A stretch of DNA of 46,383 nt, taken from NCBI GenBank assembly GCA_009774145.1, contig VSND01000029.1, positions 1-46,383 of the forward strand, written 5' to 3'. Positions 39,509 through 46,383 of the stretch are shown here, piece by piece. The stretch comes from Lachnospiraceae bacterium (GTDB lineage: Bacteria > Bacillota > Clostridia > Lachnospirales > Lachnospiraceae). The notes under the pieces are model-generated. The model had not been told where the DNA came from, made no database searches, and was given only the letters and a program-made list of their open reading frames with translations. How positions within the stretch are numbered: position 1 is the first letter of the stretch; each line of letters opens with the position of its first letter. Both the position numbers and the translations under genes were made by a program.

Positions 39509-40612
39509 ATGGCAGTATCCAAAGATACGGAAAAAGGCACATGGACTTCACAGATATGGGTGGAGGACTGGCAGGGTAAGAAAAAGCATAAGAAGAAACG
39601 GGGATTTGTGAGTAAAAAAGAAGCCTTGGAATGGGAGCGCAATACGCTTTTGGCATCAAAAACGGATATGAACATGAAGCTGGTGGATTTTGTAGAGGTA
39701 TATTTCAGGGATAAAGAAGGCGAATTGAAGCAGCGCACGATTCGGAATAAGCGTTATATGATTGAACATCACATTATTCCTCTGTTGGGTAATAAGGCTA
39801 TGGATGGCATTACACCAGCGGATATTATTCAGTGGCAGAATGAGATCCGATCCAAAGGATTTAAGGAAACCTATCAGCGCATGCTTCAAAATCAGATGAC
39901 GGCACTATTTACCCACGCCACAAAGATTTACAACTTAAAAGATAATCCTTGCACGAAAGTAAAGCGCATGGGCAGGGCAGATGCAGATAAAAAGCAGTTG
40001 CAATTCTGGACGTTAGACGAATTTAATTGTTTTATCGAAACTTTTGATTTGGGGAGTAAGTATCACGTTTTGTTTGATCTGCTGTTTTACAGCGGATGCA
40101 GGATTGGTGAAGCCCTAGCGCTCACTGCATCGGACATTAACACGGTAAACAGGAGGATATCTATTACTAAGACATATTTCCGGCATAAGGGAAAAGACGA
40201 GATTACGGAACCTAAAACAAGGGAATCTGTGCGGACGGTAATCATTCCTGAATTTCTGGCGGAAGAACTGAAAACATATATGGCGTCTATGTATAAGCTG
40301 CCCGCAGATGAAAGGATTTTTGCAGTTGTGCCGGAGGCAGTACAGCATGTGATGAAACGCCATGTGGATAAAGCGGGAGTCAAATATATCCGTGTCCATG
40401 ACCTAAGACATTCAAGCTGTGCCTATCTCATACATCTTGGTGTTCAGCCTATGATTATTAAGGAACGTCTTGGACATAAAGATATTCGTATCACATTGAA
40501 TACTTATGGGCATTTATATCCGTCAGAGCAGGAAAAGGTAGCGGATATGCTGGACAAGATGGCAGAAATAAAAGAAAATGCCCCTGCTGGTAACAAGGGC
40601 ATTTCGGAGTAA
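39509..40612 (+). CDS. Tyrosine recombinase (site-specific integrase)
   Basis: A 367-residue integrase. The N-terminal AP2-like arm-binding domain (TWTSQIWVEDWQGKKKHKKKRGFVSKKEAL) is followed by a SAM-like core-binding domain (about 70-160) and a catalytic domain with R198 (GCRIGEAL), HDLRHSS (H297, R300), GHKD and the nucleophile Y333 (NTYGHL). The ATG at 39509 follows AAGGGAG. It integrates and, with Xis, excises the element. Ends before a hairpin terminator. Confidence 0.93.
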   Translation: MAVSKDTEKGTWTSQIWVEDWQGKKKHKKKRGFVSKKEALEWERNTLLASKTDMNMKLVDFVEVYFRDKEGELKQRTIRNKRYMIEHHIIPLLGNKAMDGITPADIIQWQNEIRSKGFKETYQRMLQNQMTALFTHATKIYNLKDNPCTKVKRMGRADADKKQLQFWTLDEFNCFIETFDLGSKYHVLFDLLFYSGCRIGEALALTASDINTVNRRISITKTYFRHKGKDEITEPKTRESVRTVIIPEFLAEELKTYMASMYKLPADERIFAVVPEAVQHVMKRHVDKAGVKYIRVHDLRHSSCAYLIHLGVQPMIIKERLGHKDIRITLNTYGHLYPSEQEKVADMLDKMAEIKENAPAGNKGISE

Positions 40613-40618
40613 GCAAAG

Positions 40619-40672
40619 AAGAGCCTTACTATACTCAGATTGCAAATTCAGTATAACAAAGGCTCTCTTTGA
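40619..40672. terminator. Bidirectional hairpin after the integrase
   Basis: AGAGCCTT-A-CTATACT and AGTATA-AC-AAAGGCTCT pair over a ~14-nt loop, followed by CTTTG. It separates the integration module from the replication module. Confidence 0.65.
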
Positions 40673-40704
40673 AGTAAATATCAAATTGCGAAAAGAGGGA
40701 AAGG

Positions 40705-41733
40705 ATGGGATATAAAAAGGCATTTCGGTATTCAACGGGAAATCCTATTGTGGATGAAGTTGGAACCATGAATTTTACAGGAAATGTAATTCCTATGGTG
40801 TGGTTTAAGACAATCAGATACCCGAATGGTGCGCCACATAATAATGCGATTCATATTTTAGCAGATATCGTATATTGGTATCGACCAAAAGAAGAACGGG
40901 ATGAGGAAAGCGGACAGTTAATCGGCATGAAAAAGAAATTCCGTGATGATTACTTACAGCGCAGCTATGACCAAATGGCAGAAACTATTGGATTATCAAA
41001 GAAACAGGCGACAGAGGCGGTAAAAGCTCTTGAAAAAATGGGAATTATCAAACGTATCTTCAAAACGATCCAAGTAAGAGGACAGATTTTGAATAATGTG
41101 CTGTTTATAGAGTTAATTCCTCAAAGGCTGTATGAAGTAACATTTCCGGAAGAGATTGAGGAAAATACCCTCTCCCCGCCAAAGGAGATACCTTTATCCG
41201 TAGAAGGAGGGAGGGGCATCCCTGAAAAGAGGGAGGGTACTACTTCAAAGGCGGCAGGTCTCTCCCTGAAAGGGGAGACTAATACAAAGAATACCATAGA
41301 GATTACTAATAAAGATTATCGATCCATCAATCAGGGAGAAGCAGACACGGATCAGATGGATGCGATAGAGATTTATACGCAGATTGTGAAAGAAAATATA
41401 GATTATGAGATTCTGAAAGCGGATATGAAATATCAGTATGAATTGCTGGACGAGCTGGTAGAAATCATCGTAGATGTGGTGGCAGTCCAAAGAAAAAGTA
41501 TTCGTATCGGCGGTGCAGAGTATCCGTATGGATTAGTCAAGGGAAAATTTCTAAAGCTGGATTCGGGACATATTCGCTATGTTTTGGACAGCATGGAAAA
41601 GACCACAACCCATATAGCGAATATTAAGGCGTATCTACTGACAGCGCTTTATAATGCACCAAACACAATCAGTAATTATTACAGTGCAGAAGTAAATTAT
41701 TATGAATACGGGAATGGCAGAAACGAAGTATAG
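40705..41733 (+). CDS. Replication-initiator-like protein with DUF6017-type C-terminus
   Basis: A 342-residue protein. The N-terminal ~150 residues carry a winged-helix segment (SYDQMAETIGLSKKQATEAVKALEKMGIIKR) as in plasmid replication initiators. A Glu/Lys/Thr-rich linker follows, and the C-terminal ~110 residues (ELVEIIVDVVAVQRKSIRIG, YGLVKGKFLKLDSGHIRYVL, IKAYLLTALYNAPNTISNYY) resemble DUF6017, common on mobile elements of this family of bacteria. It probably supports replication of the excised circle. The start has GGGAAAGG upstream. Confidence 0.7.
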   Translation: MGYKKAFRYSTGNPIVDEVGTMNFTGNVIPMVWFKTIRYPNGAPHNNAIHILADIVYWYRPKEERDEESGQLIGMKKKFRDDYLQRSYDQMAETIGLSKKQATEAVKALEKMGIIKRIFKTIQVRGQILNNVLFIELIPQRLYEVTFPEEIEENTLSPPKEIPLSVEGGRGIPEKREGTTSKAAGLSLKGETNTKNTIEITNKDYRSINQGEADTDQMDAIEIYTQIVKENIDYEILKADMKYQYELLDELVEIIVDVVAVQRKSIRIGGAEYPYGLVKGKFLKLDSGHIRYVLDSMEKTTTHIANIKAYLLTALYNAPNTISNYYSAEVNYYEYGNGRNEV

Positions 41734-41786
41734 TCAGCAATACCGTATTTCGACCGGAAATATCATAAAGACTGGAGGAATGTATT

Positions 41787-42719
41787 ATGCAGGAATTATA
41801 TTATAACGGGAAATTGATTTTAGGCGTGGATCATGGATATGGCAACATGAAAACGGCACACAGAATTTTTGCCGCCAGCGTTGAAAAAGAGGTGCAGCTG
41901 GGAGCGACAGCGTTAGAATACAAAGGAAAAGAATACGGAATTGGCGGCGGTCATAAGGAGTTTCATGTACAGAAAATCCATGACGGGGATTATTGGATAT
42001 TAACGTTTGCGGCTGTTGCGGAAGAACTTAAATTCAGAGGAAAGTATGAGGCAGTTCTTCATTTAGCAGCCGGAGTGCCGCTGTTTTGGGTAAAGGAACA
42101 GAAAGAAAGTTTTCGGGAGTATCTGTTGTGTGAAAAGGATGTACATTTCAAATATAACGGAGATTCCTATCATGTAGTTATTGCGGATGCTTCCATTCAT
42201 CCACAGGGGTATGCCGCATTTATCAATTATGATGGAGATATTAGAGGAAATACCGTGCTGGCGGATATCGGCAATGGGACGATGAATGTGGCATTTATGC
42301 AGAATGGAAAGCCTTTAGCGGGCAAAATCTTTACAGAACAGTTTGGCGTGTATCAGTGTATGAAAAAGGCAAGAAACGAGGTCATGAGAAACTGTCAGTG
42401 CGAGGTTCCGGATCATATTATTGAGGAAATATTCCGCAAAGGAACTGCGGACATTCCCGAACGGTACATACAGGCGGTATCAGAGGTGGCAAAGGATTAT
42501 GTAAAACAGGTATTCAGTAAACTGCGGGAATATGGCTATAATCCCGATCTGATGAAACTGTATGTAATAGGCGGTGGCGGCTGTTTGATAAAGAATTTTG
42601 CAGAATATGATGCGGACAGAGTAGTGGTTATTCAGGATATTTGTGCAACGGCAAAGGGGTATGAGGTATTGGCGTTACAGACCTTGAAACGGACACAGAG
42701 CAGAGGAAAGGCATCATGA
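41787..42719 (+). CDS. parM: ParM/StbA-like actin-type segregation ATPase
   Basis: A 310-residue actin-fold protein. Phosphate-1-like GVDHGYGNMKTA near residue 14, LADIGNGTMNVAF (phosphate 2) near residue 165-178, and an adenosine-type segment YVIGGGGCLIKNF near 265 are visible. Such proteins form filaments that push plasmid copies apart. The gene overlaps the next by ATGA; the small partner downstream fits a ParR adaptor. Confidence 0.8.
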   Translation: MQELYYNGKLILGVDHGYGNMKTAHRIFAASVEKEVQLGATALEYKGKEYGIGGGHKEFHVQKIHDGDYWILTFAAVAEELKFRGKYEAVLHLAAGVPLFWVKEQKESFREYLLCEKDVHFKYNGDSYHVVIADASIHPQGYAAFINYDGDIRGNTVLADIGNGTMNVAFMQNGKPLAGKIFTEQFGVYQCMKKARNEVMRNCQCEVPDHIIEEIFRKGTADIPERYIQAVSEVAKDYVKQVFSKLREYGYNPDLMKLYVIGGGGCLIKNFAEYDADRVVVIQDICATAKGYEVLALQTLKRTQSRGKAS

Positions 42720-43048
42720 TAAAAAATATCAATATCCGCTTCAATCTCGATAAAGAGGAACATAGGAAAGCATGGGATTATATGCAGACAATGGACAAGT
42801 CGGTGGAGAAGACTTATTCAAAAGTCATAATTAAGTCGCTTGTCCGCTACTTTGAAAATGCGGATGCGGAGAATAAAGCGGAGATATCTGAAAACTATTG
42901 GGAGCGTTTCAGAAGCGAGATGGGGAATCTGCTACGAGGGCAAACTGCATTGCCTGTGGTAGAAATGGAGAAATTGGCAGAAAAAGAGGACAATCATCTG
43001 CCAAAAATCAGTGAAGATGTGTTAGATGCACTGGAGGATTTGTTTTGA
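42716..43048 (+). CDS. ParR-like partner of the ParM homologue
   Basis: A 110-residue protein. The basic N-terminus (INIRFNLDKEEHRKAWDYMQ, SYSKVIIKSLVRYF-like) fits a ribbon-helix-helix DNA-binding fold; the acidic C-terminus would contact the filament. Starts at the ATGA overlap with the ParM gene. Function inferred from size and position. Confidence 0.6.
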   Translation: MIKNINIRFNLDKEEHRKAWDYMQTMDKSVEKTYSKVIIKSLVRYFENADAENKAEISENYWERFRSEMGNLLRGQTALPVVEMEKLAEKEDNHLPKISEDVLDALEDLF

Positions 43049-43385
43049 GGAAAAAATAGCAGAAATAAGAGCAGTTTTAGCAGACGGGGCAATAAGTTGG
43101 GGAAATGGCTGATTTTAGGAACTGTCCAAAGAAATCGGGAAATATGTTTCTGGACTTGTTGCTCTCTTTGTTTAAGGTTTTTGGAAGAATATCAAGCACT
43201 GGATTCGGATATCCAAATGACGATTTTGCGCCGTTTACACATTTGCAAATTGGATATCCAATCCGCTTGCTGCTTGTAGGGGAAAAATCCCCTAACCCCT
43301 TATGAAATACATATAGAACGGAATGCAGAGCAAGAAAACAATGGTATCAATTTTTAGTCAATCTATGGAACGATGGAGGTTGAAA
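43049..43385 (+). other. Probable origin of transfer (oriT) region
   Basis: 337 bp between the par genes and mobC. Contains an inverted repeat with arms GGATTCGGATATCCAA (43201-43216) and TTGGATATCCAATCC (43250-43264), then TAGGGGA/TCCCCTA (43277-43294, loop AAAA) followed by ACCCC. oriT sites usually lie upstream of mobC and consist of such repeats next to nic. Short reading frames here (for example 43105-43305) are covered by the repeats and are not called as genes. Confidence 0.6.
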
Positions 43386-43727
43386 ATGGAAAAACGAAAT
43401 CGAAAGAATCAGCTTATTTTACGCCTGAGTGATGATGAGAAGTATATTTTAGATGCCAAATGTAAAAATGCAGAGTACAGGAACAAAAACGATTATCTCC
43501 GGCATTTGATATTGTATGGATATACTTACTTTGTAGATTACTCGGAACTGCACGACTACAATGTCAATCTAAGCAGAATCAGCAAAAGCCTGAACCAGAT
43601 AGCGACAAGGATAAGTTCTACAGGTAATATTTATCGGGAAGATATGGAAGAAGTAAAGGAGCTGATGAAACAGGTATGGCGTACACACGAATCCATGCTG
43701 TCAAAGCAACCGTACAGAAAGCATTAA
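43386..43727 (+). CDS. mobC: MobC-like relaxosome accessory protein
   Basis: A 113-residue basic protein. N-terminal ribbon-helix-helix-like segment (NQLILRLSDDEKYILDAKCKNAEYRNKNDYLRHLI) and a C-terminal MobC helix (YNVNLSRISKSLNQIATRISSTGNIYREDMEEVKELM). It helps the relaxase open oriT. GGAGG lies 7 bp before the ATG. It overlaps the relaxase gene by 52 bp. Confidence 0.85.
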   Translation: MEKRNRKNQLILRLSDDEKYILDAKCKNAEYRNKNDYLRHLILYGYTYFVDYSELHDYNVNLSRISKSLNQIATRISSTGNIYREDMEEVKELMKQVWRTHESMLSKQPYRKH

Positions 43728-45070
43728 AATATATCTGCAATCCAGAGAAAACTGATGGACAGATTTTGATAGATTCCTTTGCCTGCGGGATAGAGACAGC
43801 GCATTATGATTTCATGGATGCATTGTCAAAATCTTCCGGTGTTGGAAATAAGCAGGCATTCCACCTGATCCAGTCCTTTGCGCCGGGGGAAGTGGATTTC
43901 GATACGGCTCATCAGGTGGGAATAGAGCTTGCGGATAAGCTGTTAGAAAATAAATACAGTTATGTCATTGCAACGCATATAGACAAGGAACACTGTCATA
44001 ATCATATCATTTTCTGTGCGGTTGATAATGTGGAACATAAAAAATACAATGACTGCAAACGCACTTATCGTCATATTAGAAATCTGTCAGATGAATTGTG
44101 CAAAGAACATGGACTGTCGGTTATTATTCCGGCAGGGCAAAAAGGCATGACACATTATGAGTGGCAGATGACAAAGGTGGGAACTTCATGGAAAGCGCAG
44201 ATGAAATCTGATATGGACAATGCCATTCGTGAAGCACACAGCTATGAAGATTTTATCAGCCGGATGCAGACAAAAGGATATGAGGTAAAAGGGGAAACTT
44301 TTGGAGATAATGCGCTGAAAAATTTATCATTTTCTGCTTCAGGGCAGACACGTTTTACACGTGTCAGTGAAAAGAATTTCGGTGTGGGATATACGAAAGA
44401 ATTAATCAGAGAGAGAATCGAAAAACGTGTAAAGGCACAGGAAAGATTCCCTGTAAAAAGGAAATTTCCCTTTCCAGAGCGACAGGATGCAAAGCGGACT
44501 CTGATTGATACGGACAAGGAGAAGTTTCAAAAGAATGGTGCGTTAAAGCATTGGGCGGATATACAGAATTTAAAGATTGCAGCGGCGAGTTATGCAGAGG
44601 GCGGTTCCGTAGATGAACTGAAACGGAAAATTGCAGAGAAAAATGCCACAGCAAAAACGGCACGGAGTGCGGTTGTGGATTTGGAGCATGAGATGAAAGC
44701 CAAAGCGGAAATCCTAAAATACGCAAAACAGTATATGGCAAACAGGAAATACCAGAGAGGATATGAGAGAGCGAAGGATCAGGATGCATATTTCCGAAGT
44801 CATGAAACGCAGATTATTCTGTTTGGCGGCGCTGAAAATATGTTGAAGCGGTATGGAGTAAAGATGGCATCTTTAGATGTGGAAAAGATGCAGGCGGAAT
44901 ATGATACAATGACAGCGCAAAAGGCAAAGCTAAGGAAGATATATCAGACAGCCGAAAAAGAGGCGGAGGAGGCAGATAAGCAGTTGAAGAACATAAGGCA
45001 GTATTTAGGGATTGAGAAAGATAAACAGGAAGCGACAAAGCAGCACAAAAAACAAGATATCAGTCTATAG
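43676..45070 (+). CDS. mobA: Relaxase/mobilization nuclease (MobA/VirD2-type)
   Basis: A 464-residue relaxase of the PF03432 type. The catalytic Tyr is probably Y3 (MAYTRIHAV). The metal-binding HIDKEHCHNHIIF motif starts at H101. NKQAFHLIQSFAPGEV is the second conserved segment. From about residue 280 the protein is a long coiled coil (KIAEKNATAKTARSAVVDLEHEMKAK). It nicks oriT and pilots the strand. Overlap with mobC suggests coupled translation. Confidence 0.92.
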   Translation: MAYTRIHAVKATVQKALKYICNPEKTDGQILIDSFACGIETAHYDFMDALSKSSGVGNKQAFHLIQSFAPGEVDFDTAHQVGIELADKLLENKYSYVIATHIDKEHCHNHIIFCAVDNVEHKKYNDCKRTYRHIRNLSDELCKEHGLSVIIPAGQKGMTHYEWQMTKVGTSWKAQMKSDMDNAIREAHSYEDFISRMQTKGYEVKGETFGDNALKNLSFSASGQTRFTRVSEKNFGVGYTKELIRERIEKRVKAQERFPVKRKFPFPERQDAKRTLIDTDKEKFQKNGALKHWADIQNLKIAAASYAEGGSVDELKRKIAEKNATAKTARSAVVDLEHEMKAKAEILKYAKQYMANRKYQRGYERAKDQDAYFRSHETQIILFGGAENMLKRYGVKMASLDVEKMQAEYDTMTAQKAKLRKIYQTAEKEAEEADKQLKNIRQYLGIEKDKQEATKQHKKQDISL

Positions 45071-45088
45071 GGAAGAGAGGAATAGATT

Positions 45089-45442
45089 ATGAATTTGACT
45101 TATGAAAAATGTGGAGATTATCTGATACCGAACTTAATTCCAGATCCGGAGCCGGAGGGAGAGTTGAGGAAATTTGGATTGATGCGGAAATCTTATTTAG
45201 AGAATCATAGGAGAGGTATTTATTCGGGGTTATTGTTATCGGGTAAACTGAAAGAGCATCTGCTGATGATACAGGAACAGGCGGAGGAACGGTTTGATTT
45301 ACTTGTGGAGCAAATGGCAAAACAGGAGGGAGTGACGGAGCAGTTAAAGGCACAGGATCAGATGCTTTGGGTGCGGAGAATGAATTGCATTAGGGTAAGG
45401 GCAGAGGAGATTGTGAGGGAAGAAATTATTTATTGCTTGTGA
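45089..45442 (+). CDS. TnpV-like transposon-encoded protein
   Basis: A 117-residue helical protein (LRKFGLMRKSYLENHRRGIYSGLLLSGKL, LVEQMAKQEGVTEQLKAQDQMLWVRRMNCIRVRAEEIV) matching the layout of TnpV proteins carried by clostridial mobilizable elements; its role is unknown. AGAGAGGA precedes the ATG. A strong terminator follows. Confidence 0.8.
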   Translation: MNLTYEKCGDYLIPNLIPDPEPEGELRKFGLMRKSYLENHRRGIYSGLLLSGKLKEHLLMIQEQAEERFDLLVEQMAKQEGVTEQLKAQDQMLWVRRMNCIRVRAEEIVREEIIYCL

Positions 45443-45445
45443 GCA

Positions 45446-45487
45446 AAAAGTAGCAGGAACAAAATAAAAAAGTTCTTGCTACTTTTT
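45446..45487 (+). terminator. Terminator after the TnpV gene
   Basis: AAAAAGTAGCA-G-GAAC pairs with GTTC-T-TGCTACTTTTT. Ends the mobilization unit. Confidence 0.85.
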
Positions 45488-45559
45488 ATCATATATATGC
45501 TGATTTATCATTGGAAAAAGAGTATTATGTATTTATGATGATTTGAAGGAGGGAGTTTG

Positions 45560-45958
45560 ATGCAAAAAAGTGTGCAAGAGCTTATGAAAAAAATAGGAAT
45601 TAAGGAGTTATTTACAGTTCCACACGGGAAATTGCAAGGGAGTACAGTTCTTGCTACAAATGGAAAAGACAATTTGACAGTTTCACAAATGCTGAAATCA
45701 GCAGAATATTTAATCAAATTTATAAAAGATAACTTTGATGTTGACGAGGATCGATATTCAATTACTATAATTTTCTTAAAATCCGTGCAATTGGTCTTAA
45801 ATAATGGAAGTGCAGATAAGCCGACTAAAGAAGATGCACATATCATTATAGATGTTATGCATGAGATAGCTGACATACATGCTAAGAGCGAAGGCGAAAA
45901 GAAATTAAATGAAGAAATAGCGGTAGCATTAAATCTTTTGATTGAGGCGTTGAAGTAG
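45560..45958 (+). CDS. Hypothetical protein
   Basis: A 132-residue soluble helical protein (MQKSVQELMKKIGIKELFTV, VSQMLKSAEYLIKFIKDNFDVDEDRYSI, AHIIIDVMHEIADIHAKSEG). GAAGGAGGG lies 9 bp before the ATG. It lies between TnpV and the restriction operon and has its own upstream region, so it is likely cargo. Not recognised. Confidence 0.55.
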   Translation: MQKSVQELMKKIGIKELFTVPHGKLQGSTVLATNGKDNLTVSQMLKSAEYLIKFIKDNFDVDEDRYSITIIFLKSVQLVLNNGSADKPTKEDAHIIIDVMHEIADIHAKSEGEKKLNEEIAVALNLLIEALK

Positions 45959-45963
45959 AAAAA

Positions 45964-46020
45964 TATTTGAATTTTAAATTACAGTATTTGAATATTCAAA
46001 TTGATTATTTGGAAAATTAA
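45964..46020. promoter_or_regulatory. Three operator repeats with 21-bp period
   Basis: Repeats start at 45964 (TATTTGAATTTTAAATT), 45985 (TATTTGAATATTCAAATT) and 46006 (TATTTGGAAAATTAA), exactly 21 bp apart. The middle one contains the perfect palindrome ATTTGAATATTCAAAT (45986-46001). They overlap the promoter at 46001-46029, as expected for cooperative control by the small HTH protein downstream. Confidence 0.65.
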
Positions 46021-46029
46021 TGCTATGAT
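46001..46029 (+). promoter_or_regulatory. Promoter of the HTH-hsdM operon
   Basis: TTGATT (46001-46006) and TATGAT (46024-46029) with a 17-bp spacer. The third repeat lies in the spacer and the middle repeat abuts the -35. Confidence 0.65.
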
Positions 46030-46080
46030 TTTAAATATATTATGAAACTCTGATTTGTAGAAAGTAAGAGGAACTATATT

Positions 46081-46308
46081 ATGGCAATCAGTTATAACGG
46101 ACTATGGAAGTTACTGATCGATAAGGGTATGAAAAAGGGTGACTTATGTAAAAGCACGGGGTTAAGTTCCAGTACTATGGCGAAAATGACAAATGGAGAG
46201 TCTGTGAATTTATCTGTTTTGGAGCGTATATGTGAAAAGCTGGATTGCGATTTTGCAGATTTGGTAAATTATAAAAGAGCGCAGGAGGAAGCTGATGGGG
46301 ATGAGTAA
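46081..46308 (+). CDS. Small HTH regulator (restriction controller-like)
   Basis: A 75-residue XRE-family protein: LWKLLIDKGMKKGDLCKSTGLSSSTMAKMTNGESVNLSVLERICEKLDCDFADLV. It consists of little more than the HTH, like C proteins of restriction systems. AAGTAAGAGGAAC lies upstream. Its end overlaps the hsdM start by about 14 bp, and operators with 21-bp spacing lie before it. Confidence 0.85.
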   Translation: MAISYNGLWKLLIDKGMKKGDLCKSTGLSSSTMAKMTNGESVNLSVLERICEKLDCDFADLVNYKRAQEEADGDE

Positions 46309-46383
46309 CAATAAAATCAGTGATGTTGGAATCAATATAGCAGAAAAAGCGACTGTCATTTGGAATGTGGCAGATATGCTTCG
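46295..46383 (+). CDS. hsdM: Type I restriction-modification methylase, N-terminus only
   Basis: Truncated by the window edge; 29 codons visible (31 with the earlier ATG). MSNNKISDVGINIAEKATVIW and the following NVADMLR match the beginning of type I M subunits, in which a similar AEKAxxIWxxADxLR segment opens the helical domain. AGGAGGAA (46283-46290) lies 4 bp before the ATG at 46295 and 10 bp before the ATG at 46301. HsdS and HsdR would be expected to follow beyond the window. Confidence 0.7.
   Translation, partial: MGMSNNKISDVGINIAEKATVIWNVADML

Larger units (their letters stand above)
37994..46383. mobile_element. Integrative mobilizable element (left end and most of it, runs off the window)
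   Basis: From just after the tuf terminator the sequence is clearly AT-richer and carries an integration module (Xis-like, tyrosine integrase), plasmid-type replication and ParM/ParR-like segregation genes, an oriT-like region with MobC and relaxase, TnpV, and the beginning of a type I restriction system. No type IV secretion genes are seen, so it would depend on a helper for transfer unless they lie beyond the right edge. The right end is not in the window. Confidence 0.75.

Noticed and set aside
43105..43305. 66-codon frame in the oriT region
   Set aside because: Runs through inverted repeats expected of oriT; no clear ribosome binding site.
1..46383. CRISPR arrays and tRNA or rRNA genes
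   Set aside because: No regularly spaced long direct repeats, no cloverleaf-like segment and no rRNA sequence were seen on reading the window.

Overview
The window looks like a chromosomal segment of a Lachnospiraceae-type clostridium (inference from protein flavour, Gram-positive ribosome binding sites, a four-cysteine L33, and RpoB/RpoC with long acidic tails). Its backbone is the conserved transcription/translation block rpmG-secE-nusG-rplK-rplA-rplJ-rplL-rpoB-rpoC ... rpsL-rpsG-fusA-tuf (17.9-37.9 kb). Accessory material lies to the left, inside (between rpoC and rpsL) and to the right of this block.

Left part (1-17.7 kb): an AT-rich stretch carries a TetR regulator and an acetolactate synthase pair (ilvB/ilvN) with recognisable operator palindromes, a poorly coding stretch, and a MerR/TipAS regulator with its own 19-bp-spacer promoter followed by a stand-alone TipAS-like domain. 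Next come a thioredoxin-reductase-like flavoprotein, the ferrous iron operon feoAB (minus strand), a soluble protein of unknown function that ends in an IGGADGPT motif, an AraC regulator facing a sucrose PTS/invertase operon (scrA-scrB-like), a MATE exporter behind a strongly structured leader, and a small hypothetical gene plus a DUF1189-type membrane protein.

Core block: classical leaders are visible. They include two copies of a probable L1-binding motif (before rplK and rplA), an L10 leader with an attenuator hairpin before rplJ, strong sigma-A-type promoters before rpmG, rplJ, rpoB, rpsL and tuf, and terminators after rplL, rpoC and tuf. Between rpoC and rpsL sits a small cassette: a DUF262 protein, an AAA ATPase overlapping it, and a third gene that appears split by a frameshift or deletion and whose end resembles RelE/HigB-type toxins. 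This is the best candidate in the window for a little-described defence-like system. A minus-strand VanZ-like gene follows.

An intergenic repeat with ~22-bp terminal inverted repeats and a hairpin whose two arms change together between copies occurs at 14744-14898 and, inverted, at 32898-33097. A one-hairpin relative lies at 17754-17797.

Right part (38.0-46.4 kb): directly after the tuf terminator begins an AT-rich integrative/mobilizable element. It carries an HTH repressor, Xis-like and tyrosine integrase genes, a plasmid-type replication protein, ParM/ParR-like segregation genes, a probable oriT with MobC and relaxase, TnpV, and then the start of a type I restriction-modification operon (a small HTH controller with three operators spaced exactly 21 bp, and the first codons of hsdM). 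The element runs off the right edge.
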